This document shows, in pieces, positions 1 to 7,363 of a stretch of DNA of 64,000 nucleotides (within the stretch, counting starts at the first letter, position 1; each line of letters starts with the position of its first letter). The position numbers and the translations under genes were made by a program. The notes beneath the pieces were generated by a model. That model searched no databases, was not told where the DNA came from, and saw only the letters and a program-made list of their open reading frames with translations. Origin of the DNA: Gloeomargarita lithophora Alchichica-D10 (GTDB lineage Bacteria > Cyanobacteriota > Cyanobacteriia > Gloeomargaritales > Gloeomargaritaceae); contig NZ_CP017675.1 in assembly GCF_001870225.1 (NCBI RefSeq), positions 388,697-452,696 on the forward strand. Reading direction: 5' to 3'.

Positions 1-852
1 ATATTGATTAAAGAATCGGGGTTCTTTATCTCTGAAGCGGTGGATACCGTCCCACTCACATAGGCCGTCCCCGTCAACAGTTGCGGTATGTCATTGGGTA
101 AAACCGGACGCAAATTCTGCACAGCAATATCCTGATTCACCGCCACCGGCAAATCCAAACTTAAAATACTCCCCGATTGGGATACATTCACATATTTCCC
201 ATCGGCAGTAGCGGCAATGATTACCGTTCCATTCGGGCTTTGAATCGTGCCCGTATTGATGACTTGATTCCCGGCTAAAACAATCGTTTGCCCCGCATTC
301 ACACTTAAATTTCCCTGGTTGACAATCACCCCGGTTGGTGTGCCCGGATTTAGGTTTTGATTCAAGCTACTAAACGCATAGCCATTGGGTTCGGCGGTCA
401 ATACAGCCAGTTCCGCCGCTGTGGTATTCATCCCAAAATAACCGTCCCCAATTTTAATGGCGTTGGCAGTGGTGGCATGGAACGCCGCTGGGACATTCAA
501 CAACGCATTTGGCCCAAAAATAATCCCCGCCGGATTCATCAGGTACAAATTGCTATTACCACCCGTGACTTTGATTAAGCCATTATATCACCGACGCATC
601 GCCACCCGTCACCCGTGCCAGAATGTTGCGTACTGACGGATTAGACAAAAAATGAGCAATCTGCGCCTGACTCAACCCAAATTTGGCAAAACTGTGAAAG
701 AGATTCGCCCCCGCCCTCGTCCCACCCGTGATGTCAAACTGCTGACCATTCACCGTCACCTGCGTACCCAGACCGTTGGGTACAATTTGGGCGGTGGCGG
801 GCAAAGCAAAACCAAAAATAAATAGCCACAGAGAAGTGAACCAGTACCGCAT
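1..852 (-). pseudogene. Two-partner-secretion (FHA/TpsA-type) exoprotein, frameshifted, runs off the window
   Basis: The first 89 codons give a signal peptide (hydrophobic core WLFIFGFALPATAQ) and the start of a haemagglutination-activity domain (GLGTQVTV, GTRAGANLFHSF). That frame ends with a TAA at 583-585. In the next frame the same domain continues without a stop to the window edge, with NGLIKVTGGNSNLYLMNPAG and then IIFGPNALLNVPAAFHATTA. One extra base in the run GTGATATAATGG (about 582-590) explains the break. Proteins of this family are exported through Sec and then through an outer-membrane TpsB partner, and fold as a beta-helix. The partner gene is not in the window. The homology is clear. 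Whether the frameshift is a mutation or a sequencing error cannot be told from here. Confidence 0.82.
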
Positions 853-939
853 TGGCTTATATCGTTAAAGTTGATATTATTATAGACTTAATCTAGTTTT
901 AACCTTGCAGAAAACTTTTGGATTGGGTCAACAGCAATA

Positions 940-1049
940 GGACATCTCTAAAAATAGGTCGCCGGGGCACTGCCCCCGTTACTGGTTCTCGGTAATATCT
1001 GCACTCCACCCAGATAACTTTCTGCTGGTTCAAATAAATAGAGGTGTCC
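940..1049. repeat. Family A inverted-repeat element (MITE-like), copy 1
   Basis: A 110-bp element with ends GGACATCTCTA and TAGAGGTGTCC. It is flanked by the 4-bp direct repeat AATA (936-939 and 1050-1053), which looks like a target-site duplication. The interior has the motif shared by other copies: a GGTCGC-GGGGCA-TGCCCCC hairpin, GGTTCTCGGTAAT, and the end segment CTTTCTGCTGGTTCAAATAAAT. It has no coding capacity. Confidence 0.8.
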
Positions 1050-1060
1050 AATAGAAAAAT

Positions 1061-1738
1061 TTAATTGTTAGCGACCGGCAAAATCAACGCCACCATTTGC
1101 GGCACCAAAAAAGCCAGCCCAATCCCCACAATGACCCAACCCGGTGGATTTAACCGTGTCAACGGCCACCCCCATCGCCCCAGGAGGAGAAACCGGGTGA
1201 TCCCCCACACCCCTAGGGCAATCGCCAACTGGATCAGGGTAAATCCCAACAGATAGGCCATTAAAGGAGTCATTTCCGCCCCGATAATGGCTTCCCCGTA
1301 GGCATATCCATGCAATAAACCGACCAGCATTGCCCCCAGTGCCAACCGCCACCAAGGGAAACGTTCTTTTTGGACTAATAAAATCCCAGCCAGCACCAGG
1401 GAACCGGCAATCCCCAATTCCACCCCAGGCAAGTCCACACTCGCTAGATGTAACCCTGTCCCCGCCAACCCACCCAACACAAACCCTACTGGCAGCCCCA
1501 GCCCCTGGGTCACGCCCAACAACCCTGCCGCCACAATAAATGCCAAATGGTCAAACCCGATCACCGGATGCGCTAAGCCAGAAAGAAATCCCTGCGCCCA
1601 AGTGGTGGGCATTTCCCCATCCATAGGGTGGTGCGCCAGGGCGGGTAAGGGCATAACCACCGCTATCAAGGCCAAAAGCACAATCCACAATCTATCTAAG
1701 GACGTAGTCCGCCCCTGCCTTGACCGCAAAATCATCAT
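1061..1738 (-). CDS. hupE: HupE/UreJ-family cobalt (or nickel) permease
   Basis: This 225-residue membrane protein has an N-terminal signal/anchor (WIVLLALIAVVMPLPALAHH) and the HupE signature: HPMDGE near the start, then HPVIGFDHLAF. About six more hydrophobic helices follow, with LLHGYAYGEA in the middle. The start is one of two adjacent ATGs (1738 or 1735). The longer open frame upstream is riboswitch sequence, so I excluded it. Secondary transporters of this family move Ni2+ or Co2+. The cobalamin riboswitch directly upstream points to cobalt uptake for B12 synthesis, the assignment usually made for riboswitch-controlled cyanobacterial hupE. The cbiD and cobA genes further along the window fit with that use. 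Metal specificity is inferred from context. Confidence 0.85.
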   Translation of the reverse strand: MMILRSRQGRTTSLDRLWIVLLALIAVVMPLPALAHHPMDGEMPTTWAQGFLSGLAHPVIGFDHLAFIVAAGLLGVTQGLGLPVGFVLGGLAGTGLHLASVDLPGVELGIAGSLVLAGILLVQKERFPWWRLALGAMLVGLLHGYAYGEAIIGAEMTPLMAYLLGFTLIQLAIALGVWGITRFLLLGRWGWPLTRLNPPGWVIVGIGLAFLVPQMVALILPVANN

Positions 1739-1771
1739 CAATCCGTACCTCGCAGATTGTTTTAGCTTATT

Positions 1772-1900
1772 TACCGGCGGTGGGCATCCTGACTTAGAGG
1801 CACAAGACCTCATTACAGTTGCGGGACAGTGACGGATTTGCACCGTGCTTTCCCCTTTACATCCGTTGGCTGTTCCCCAACGAAACCGCATAGTTAGTTC
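1772..1900 (-). promoter_or_regulatory. Cobalamin (B12) riboswitch in the hupE leader
   Basis: Read on the minus strand, the leader has the conserved core in order: GGGGAAAGCACGGTGCAAATCC, CACTGTCCCGCAACTGTAA, then a variable arm, then AGTCAGGATGCCCACCG. The last two carry the B12-box and the GCCACTG-like junction of the class. The element ends about 35 nt before the hupE start, as expected for control of that gene by adenosylcobalamin. The exact 5' limit is approximate. Confidence 0.9.
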
Positions 1901-2257
1901 AAGATAACACCCCCTGGACAGAGGGACGTGTGAAGAATCGTTACTTTAGCCCGCCTATTGCTCCGTGGGTGAACTGGGGATGGCGTAGGGCTACACGGGT
2001 ATCCGCCCCGCTGTGACCGCCAAACCCATCGCCTGCGAAAAATCCCTTGACTACTGCCCGTTTTATCAAGTACAGCTTTTTTAACGCTGATGGGCTACGG
2101 GCAAGGGGCTTAAGTCCCTTGTTTTAGAGGTGTTTTAGCATTGAGTCGGTATGTCATCTACTAAAAAAACGCTGTATCTCGCTGGAATAATGGTATTACC
2201 GAGAACCAGTGGCGAGGGCAGTGCCCCTGCGACCTATTTTTTGAGGTGTCTTAAAAA
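1901..2257. repeat. Intergenic stretch with a degenerate family A element
   Basis: No intact gene is visible. About 2166-2251 carries family A sequence: ATCTCGCTGGAATAATGG, TATTACCGAGAACCAG, a GC hairpin, then GACCTATTTTTTGAGGTGTC. The segment TTTTAGCATTGAGTCGG (about 2133-2150) is repeated in reverse complement near 52128-52146. About 1955-2050, read on the minus strand, gives a short ThiG-like peptide broken by a stop (see findings). The kinase gene starts immediately after the element. Confidence 0.55.
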
Positions 2258-3223
2258 ATGAATCATCCCGCTGTCCTTTGTTTTGGCCTTGCCCTCTGGG
2301 ATGCCCTCGCCGACCAAATTGGGGTTGCCCGCACCCAAGTCCGTTCCTGGACACCCTATGCGGGGGGAGCGGGCTTGAATGTGGCCTGTGGGTTGGGGAG
2401 CTTGGGGGTTCCCGTCACATTGATCGCCGGGGTGGGGCAAGATGAACGGGGCACGCAATTGCTCCAAATTTTACAATCCCATCAAGTTTGTACGGATTAC
2501 ATACAAAAATTACCCTATCCCACCCGATTGGTCGAAGTCACCCGCAGTCTGGATGGGGAACGGGAATTTGCTGGGTTTTATCCCGCTGATTGTTTAGATT
2601 TTGCCGATGGTTATGTTGCTTTTTTAGAACCTAATTTTACTCCTAAATATGTGTATATTGAAGCCCTAATGTTAGCCTTTCCCCAGGCGAGAAAAACCTG
2701 CTGGCAATTGGTTGATTGGGCATTAGAACAGGGGTCAATAATTCTGGTAGATGTGAATTGGCGACCCGTATTTTGGTCAGATCAGGAATTAGCTAAAAGT
2801 TTAACATTAGAATTACTTAAACAAGTAACCGCGGTGAAATTAACCCAAGCGGAAGCCCAATGGTTGTTTGGTGATCACGGCTTGGATATTCTGCAAAAAA
2901 AATGCCCCAATTTAACCCATATTTTCCTGACCCGGGGTGCCCAGGGCTGTGATTATCAAATCGAAGCCCATCGGGGGCACTGTCCAGCGTTCATGGTTAA
3001 TTCTGTAGATACCACCGGGGCAGGAGATGCTTTTGTGGCGGGTTGGTTGCATCAATGGGTAACGCACGGAGAAACCTTAAATTGTAATGCTAAAATACTT
3101 TATCAAGCATTACGTTGGGCGAGTGCCGTTGCCGCTTTATCCACTACCGCTGTGGGAGCAATTACCCAAGCCCCAACGTTGAGCGCAGTCCAGGCATTTC
3201 TAGCCGCCCAGCCCCCTCGGTGA
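2258..3223 (+). CDS. PfkB-family carbohydrate kinase
   Basis: The 321-residue protein has the ribokinase/PfkB layout. The N-terminal sugar-binding motif is YAGGAGLNVACGLGSLGV (residues about 33-50). The C-terminal signature DTTGAGDAFVAGW (about residues 249-261) holds the catalytic Asp and the anion hole. Family members transfer phosphate from ATP to a sugar or nucleoside hydroxyl in the cytoplasm. The substrate (fructose, ribose, adenosine or another) cannot be fixed from these motifs. The gene stands alone, and its ATG lies 7 nt after a degenerate family A element, so part of its 5' untranslated region is probably element-derived. Family assignment is firm. Specificity is unknown. Confidence 0.88.
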   Translation: MNHPAVLCFGLALWDALADQIGVARTQVRSWTPYAGGAGLNVACGLGSLGVPVTLIAGVGQDERGTQLLQILQSHQVCTDYIQKLPYPTRLVEVTRSLDGEREFAGFYPADCLDFADGYVAFLEPNFTPKYVYIEALMLAFPQARKTCWQLVDWALEQGSIILVDVNWRPVFWSDQELAKSLTLELLKQVTAVKLTQAEAQWLFGDHGLDILQKKCPNLTHIFLTRGAQGCDYQIEAHRGHCPAFMVNSVDTTGAGDAFVAGWLHQWVTHGETLNCNAKILYQALRWASAVAALSTTAVGAITQAPTLSAVQAFLAAQPPR

Positions 3224-3279
3224 ACCCCTGCCAACCCGTCCCCGTCTAAAAGCATGAAACCATTTGGAGACTACATTCC

Positions 3280-3888
3280 ATGGGAGTCGTTCGTTTTCTG
3301 GTTCCAGCTTTGGCCGTTACCATGATGGTTGCGGGCAATGCTCAAGCGGGTGAAGTCACCCTCACTGGGGAAAATGGCCGCACCGGCACCATCAATAGCC
3401 AGCGCAACCGTATTAACAATAGCTGGACAGCAGACCGCCTGTACACCAACCCCCAAGGGCAAACCAAATCCGTGAGTAAAACCGTTACCCCCACGGGCGA
3501 TGGCACCACCACCACCACCCGCAGTACCCTCGGTCGCCAAGGGGGTACCACCTCCAGCACCGGCACCTGGACGACCGACGGCAATGGCAACTACACCGGC
3601 ACCGTCAACCGCACCAACCGCCAAGGGGAAACCAATCCATACCAGGTGAATGGCCAGCGGAGCCGCACGGAATCCGGGCGCACCAACAATGCCACCGTCA
3701 CCGGCCCCAACGGGAACACCCGCTCCTACAATCGGGTCGGAAGTTGTAACAGCGGTGTTTGCAACAGCACCACCACGTTTAACAACGGCAGTACCCGCAC
3801 CGGCACCTTTGACCGGAACAACAACACCTTCGCCGTTACCGGTCGGCAAGGCCGCACCCGCACCGGCACCTACCAACGCACACACTAA
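3280..3888 (+). CDS. Exported Thr/Asn/Gly-rich protein of unknown function
   Basis: The 202-residue product begins with a signal peptide (FLVPALAVTMMVAGNAQAG, cleavage likely after AQA). The mature part is low-complexity, dominated by Thr, Asn, Gly, Arg and Ser. Loose repeats such as NGRTGTI, GNYTGTVNRTNRQGE, NGSTRTGTFDRN and GRTRTGTY suggest a beta-rich repetitive fold. Two cysteines (GSCNSGVCNS) could form a disulfide. The function is not recognised. Twelve nucleotides separate it from the next gene, another small exported protein, so the two are probably co-transcribed and act in the periplasm or at the surface. Confidence 0.7.
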   Translation: MGVVRFLVPALAVTMMVAGNAQAGEVTLTGENGRTGTINSQRNRINNSWTADRLYTNPQGQTKSVSKTVTPTGDGTTTTTRSTLGRQGGTTSSTGTWTTDGNGNYTGTVNRTNRQGETNPYQVNGQRSRTESGRTNNATVTGPNGNTRSYNRVGSCNSGVCNSTTTFNNGSTRTGTFDRNNNTFAVTGRQGRTRTGTYQRTH

Positions 3889-3899
3889 GGAGAATCTGG

Positions 3900-4343
3900 A
3901 TGAATCCGATGTTATTACCTGCCCTGTTGGGCTTGATTTTAGCCGCCCCCGCCATTATTACCCAACCGGCGCAGGCGCAAGTCGAACTGGCGCAACAAAC
4001 CAATCGCAAAGGCCCCCTGGCGGATTTGAACCTCACTCCGGAGCAACAGCAACGGATGCAACAAATTCGCCAAAATGCCCGTACTCAGATGCAACAGGTT
4101 TTGACCCCCGAACAGCGGCAACAACTCAGCCAACTGCAAGGTCAAACCCCGGAGCAAAGGCGGACTTCGGTGAAAAATCTCAACCTCACGGATAGCCAAA
4201 AAGCACAAATGAAGCAAATCCGCACCAGTACCCGCCAGCAAATTGAGACGATTCTGACCCCGGAGCAACGGCAACAACTCGAAGCCCGACGGCAACAATC
4301 GCGACAACGGCGGGGTCAGCCTGGTAATCCCAATAACCTTTAA
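3900..4343 (+). CDS. Spy/CpxP-like periplasmic protein with LTPEQ repeats
   Basis: The 147-residue protein has a signal peptide (LLPALLGLILAAPAIITQPAQAQ). After it come repeated helical units carrying the LTxxQ-type motif of the Spy/CpxP family: NLTPEQQQRMQQIR, LTPEQRQQLSQLQ, NLTDSQKAQMKQIR and LTPEQRQQLEARR. The mature part is very rich in Gln and Arg and lacks Cys. A good Shine-Dalgarno (AAGGAGA, about 3888-3894) sets the ATG at 3900. Spy-like proteins are periplasmic chaperones or envelope-stress and metal sensors. That role is inferred here from the motif alone. It is probably in one transcript with the Thr/Asn-rich exported protein upstream. Confidence 0.75.
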   Translation: MNPMLLPALLGLILAAPAIITQPAQAQVELAQQTNRKGPLADLNLTPEQQQRMQQIRQNARTQMQQVLTPEQRQQLSQLQGQTPEQRRTSVKNLNLTDSQKAQMKQIRTSTRQQIETILTPEQRQQLEARRQQSRQRRGQPGNPNNL

Positions 4344-4383
4344 CCTGCATCAAAACAGCGATTAAAAACTAATTGCCAATCAG

Positions 4384-4424
4384 CAAAGGCTCCCTCGACT
4401 TGGGGGGCTTTTTTTCTTTTTTTT
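4384..4424 (+). terminator. Intrinsic terminator after the Spy-like gene
   Basis: A hairpin with arms GGCTCCC and GGGGGGC (one G-T wobble) and a short loop is followed by T7 and then a further T8 run. It lies about 45 nt after the stop codon and before the convergent hpnH gene. Confidence 0.7.
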
Positions 4425-4435
4425 CGTTAGGTCAC

Positions 4436-5458
4436 TTAACGCCCAATGCCCAACACCGTTGCCAAAGAACGGGCGGCATTCGCCGGTTCCATCGCATCCA
4501 TCGCCGCTGTGGGTTCATAACCACAATGCACCATACAGTCCCGACATTTGGGATTACCACTGGCGCGACCATAGTTTTCCCACTCGGTCGTTTCCAGCAA
4601 TTCTTGATAACTTTGACAATGCCCCTCGTTCAGCAAATAGCAGGGTTTTTGCCACCCCAATACGCTATAACTGGGCATCCCCCAAGGGGTACATTCGTAG
4701 TCTCTTTCTCCCACCAAAAAATCAATAAATAACGGGTTGTGGTTGAAATTCCATTTGCTCTTGCCCCGGCGATAGGGAGCCATAATTTCTCGGAACAACG
4801 CCCGGGTTTGCTCCTTCCGTAAAAAATGTTCCTGATCCGGTGCCCATTCATAGCTATAGCCTGGGGAAATCATCATCCCATCCACCCCCAATTCCGTCAG
4901 AAAATCAAATAACTCTTGTATATCTTCGGGCTTAGTGCCATCAAAAACCGTAGTATTGGTTGTGACCCGGAATCCCGCCTTTTTCGCCGCTTTAATTGCA
5001 TTGATGGCCGTGTCAAATACCCCCTTGCGATCCACACATTTATCATGCAAGTCCCGCATTCCATCCAAATGCACACTAAAAGAAAAATAGGGCGATGGGG
5101 TAAACTTGTGTAAGCTTTTGGCTAAGAGAATGCCATTGGTGCAAAGATAAACAAACTTGCGGCGTGCCACCAAACCAGCCACGATTTCATCAATTTGTGG
5201 GTGTAATAGGGGTTCCCCACCCGGAATCGCCACCACCGGCGCACCACAATCTTCGACCGCTTGGAAACATTCCTCTGGAGTAAGATTCCGCCTCAGTATA
5301 TCCACCGGATGTTGAATTTTGCCACAGCCAGAACAGGCCAAATTACAACGAAACAGCGGTTCCAACATCAATGTCAGGGCATACTGTTTGCGACCTAACA
5401 TCCGTTGCGTCACCAAATACTTGCCCACTTCCAGAGCTTGCAACCAATGAATTGACAT
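4436..5458 (-). CDS. hpnH: Hopanoid biosynthesis radical SAM protein HpnH (adenosylhopane synthase)
   Basis: The 340-residue protein carries the radical-SAM cysteine motif CNLACSGC (CxxxCxxC) near residue 38. GGEPLLHP follows, and the C-terminus has the HpnH-type cysteine cluster [12 protein letters not shown]. HpnH adds a 5'-deoxyadenosyl radical to diploptene, giving adenosylhopane, the first step to extended C35 hopanoids. The length matches the family. A GTG three codons upstream is possible, but the ATG at 5458 ([14 protein letters not shown]) fits family starts better. No other hopanoid gene is in the window, so the pathway must be dispersed. It faces the Spy-like gene tail-to-tail across a terminator. 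Confidence 0.92.
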   Translation of the reverse strand: MSIHWLQALEVGKYLVTQRMLGRKQYALTLMLEPLFRCNLACSGCGKIQHPVDILRRNLTPEECFQAVEDCGAPVVAIPGGEPLLHPQIDEIVAGLVARRKFVYLCTNGILLAKSLHKFTPSPYFSFSVHLDGMRDLHDKCVDRKGVFDTAINAIKAAKKAGFRVTTNTTVFDGTKPEDIQELFDFLTELGVDGMMISPGYSYEWAPDQEHFLRKEQTRALFREIMAPYRRGKSKWNFNHNPLFIDFLVGERDYECTPWGMPSYSVLGWQKPCYLLNEGHCQSYQELLETTEWENYGRASGNPKCRDCMVHCGYEPTAAMDAMEPANAARSLATVLGIGR

Positions 5459-5586
5459 CAGAACCACTCCTCAGAAAACCACTTAATTAAGCAATTGTAA
5501 CGCTTTCTCCCCTGACACTGTAAGGGATTTCCCCAGAACTGGCAAGCGAAACGCTAAAATCCAAGCATGGTCAGCCCAGGTGTGTC

Positions 5587-6183
5587 ATGCAAACGGCGAT
5601 GCCCATTCAAATTCCCCGTACATTACGTTGTACTGAAGAGCAATTCACTGAATTGGTAAAAGCCAATCCCGATTTACGCTGGGAATTAACCGCTCAGGGG
5701 GAAGTGATTGTCATGCCACCGACCGGGAGTGAAACGGGTAATTTTAATAGTGAATTAAGCGCAGATATTGGAATATGGAACCGCCAAAATAAACAAGGTA
5801 AAGGGTTTGATTCTTCGGCGGGGTTTCGGTTACCTAATGGGGCGATTCGTTCTCCCGATGTGGCCTGGATTTCTCAGGAGCGGTGGGAACAATTATCGCC
5901 AGAACAGCGGCGTAAATTTGCCCCAATCTGTCCTGATTTTGCCCTGGAATTGGTTTCTCCTTCGGATGATTTAGCTACGGTGCAAGCCAAGATGCAGGAG
6001 TATTTAGAAAATGGCTGTCGGTTGGGCTGGTTGGTGCATCCTGAAAATCGTACGGTGACCATTTATCGCCCGAATGTTGCGCCGGAAATTGTAACTTTTG
6101 ATGTGATCCTTTCCGGTGAAGATGTCCTGCGGGGATTTACACTGGATTTGCGGCAGATTTTTGGGTATGATTCCCCATCCTAA
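5587..6183 (+). CDS. Uma2-family (DUF820) putative restriction endonuclease-like protein
   Basis: The 198-residue protein matches the Uma2/DUF820 family, which is greatly expanded in cyanobacteria. Visible marks are an N-terminal RWELTAQGEVIVMPPTGSETG, the central RSPDVAWIS with the PD-(D/E)xK-type Asp, and FALELVSPSDDL, followed by YLENGCRLGWLVHPENRTVTIYRP. The fold is that of PD-(D/E)xK nucleases, but no cellular function is established for most members. The next gene, an aldo/keto reductase, starts 4 nt after its stop, so the two may be co-transcribed. Confidence 0.85.
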   Translation: MQTAMPIQIPRTLRCTEEQFTELVKANPDLRWELTAQGEVIVMPPTGSETGNFNSELSADIGIWNRQNKQGKGFDSSAGFRLPNGAIRSPDVAWISQERWEQLSPEQRRKFAPICPDFALELVSPSDDLATVQAKMQEYLENGCRLGWLVHPENRTVTIYRPNVAPEIVTFDVILSGEDVLRGFTLDLRQIFGYDSPS

Positions 6184-6187
6184 AGCG

Positions 6188-7363
6188 ATGCAGTACCGAC
6201 GTTTTGGCCGCACAGAATTACCGATGCCGGTGTTTTCTTGCGGGGGGATGCGCTATCAATATAAATGGCAGGATCAAGCTCCAGGGCAGATTCCGCCCGA
6301 TAGTCAGGCCAATTTACAAGCCACGATTCGGCGGGCGTGGGAGGTGGGAATCACCCATATCGAAACCGCACGGGGCTATGGCACTTCGGAGATGCAGTTG
6401 GGTTGGATGTTGGGGGAATTTCCCAGAGATCAATTGATCGTCCAAACGAAAATTTCCCCTGACCCTGACCCGCAGGTATTTGCAGAGAAATTTACTAAAT
6501 CTTTGTATTATTTACAACTGGATTATGTGGATTTGTTGGGGATTCATGGGATCAATTTACCGGAGCATTTGGACTGGACGGTGCGGGTGTGTTTACCCCT
6601 AGTACGGCAATGGCAAAAAGAGGGAAAAGTGCGCTTTGTGGGATTTTCTACCCACGGTCATGGGAGTTTGATTACCCAGGCGATTCAAACCGGGGAATTT
6701 GATTATGTCAATCTGCATTGGTACTATATTTTTCAAGAGAATTGGCCGGCGATTTTAGCGGCAGAGCAACAGGATATGGGGGTGTTTATTATCAGCCCCA
6801 GTGACAAGGGCGGACATTTATACGACCCGCCGGAAAAATTGGTTCAACTCTGTCACCCTTTGCATCCGATGGTGTTTAATGATTTGTTTTGCTTGAGCCA
6901 TCCCCAGGTGCATACCTTGAGTGTGGGGGCGGCCAAACCGACAGATTTTGATGAACACTTGAAAACCTTAGATTTTTTAACCGCATCTCAAGAGACATTA
7001 AAACCCATTTTAGAACGACTAGACCGGGCGGCCATTGAGGTTTTAGGCCAAGATTGGTTTGCACAATGGGCGGTGCATTTACCCCCCTGGTTTGCCACGC
7101 CGGGGCGGGTGAATATGCCCTTGATTTTGCGTTTGTTAAACCTGGCCGAAGCCTTTGATTTGTGGGACTACAGCCGTACCCGTTACAGTATGATTGGCAA
7201 CGCCGGGCATTGGGTGCCGGGGCGAAATGCCGCCCAACTCCCCCTGGCGGAACTTAGAACTTGCCTGGCGCACCACCCCCAGCCGGAGGTCGTGTTGCAA
7301 CGGTTGCACCGGGCGCATCAACTGTGGGGGGGAGATACCGGTCAACGGTTGTCCGGGGCTTGA
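6188..7363 (+). CDS. Aldo/keto reductase family oxidoreductase
   Basis: This 391-residue protein opens with MQYRRFGRTELPMPVFSCGGMR, typical of aldo/keto reductases. It has the family signatures HIETARGYGTSE (catalytic Asp region replaced by E/A-R-G-Y) and LDYVDLLGIHGIN. A C-terminal extension of about 100 residues beyond the barrel recalls cyanobacterial members with such tails. NADPH-dependent carbonyl reduction is the family reaction, and the substrate is unknown. The open frame extends upstream into the Uma2 gene, but the ATG at 6188 gives the conserved N-terminus. Its last 110 nt overlap the tail of the convergent GH57 gene. Confidence 0.82.
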   Translation: MQYRRFGRTELPMPVFSCGGMRYQYKWQDQAPGQIPPDSQANLQATIRRAWEVGITHIETARGYGTSEMQLGWMLGEFPRDQLIVQTKISPDPDPQVFAEKFTKSLYYLQLDYVDLLGIHGINLPEHLDWTVRVCLPLVRQWQKEGKVRFVGFSTHGHGSLITQAIQTGEFDYVNLHWYYIFQENWPAILAAEQQDMGVFIISPSDKGGHLYDPPEKLVQLCHPLHPMVFNDLFCLSHPQVHTLSVGAAKPTDFDEHLKTLDFLTASQETLKPILERLDRAAIEVLGQDWFAQWAVHLPPWFATPGRVNMPLILRLLNLAEAFDLWDYSRTRYSMIGNAGHWVPGRNAAQLPLAELRTCLAHHPQPEVVLQRLHRAHQLWGGDTGQRLSGA

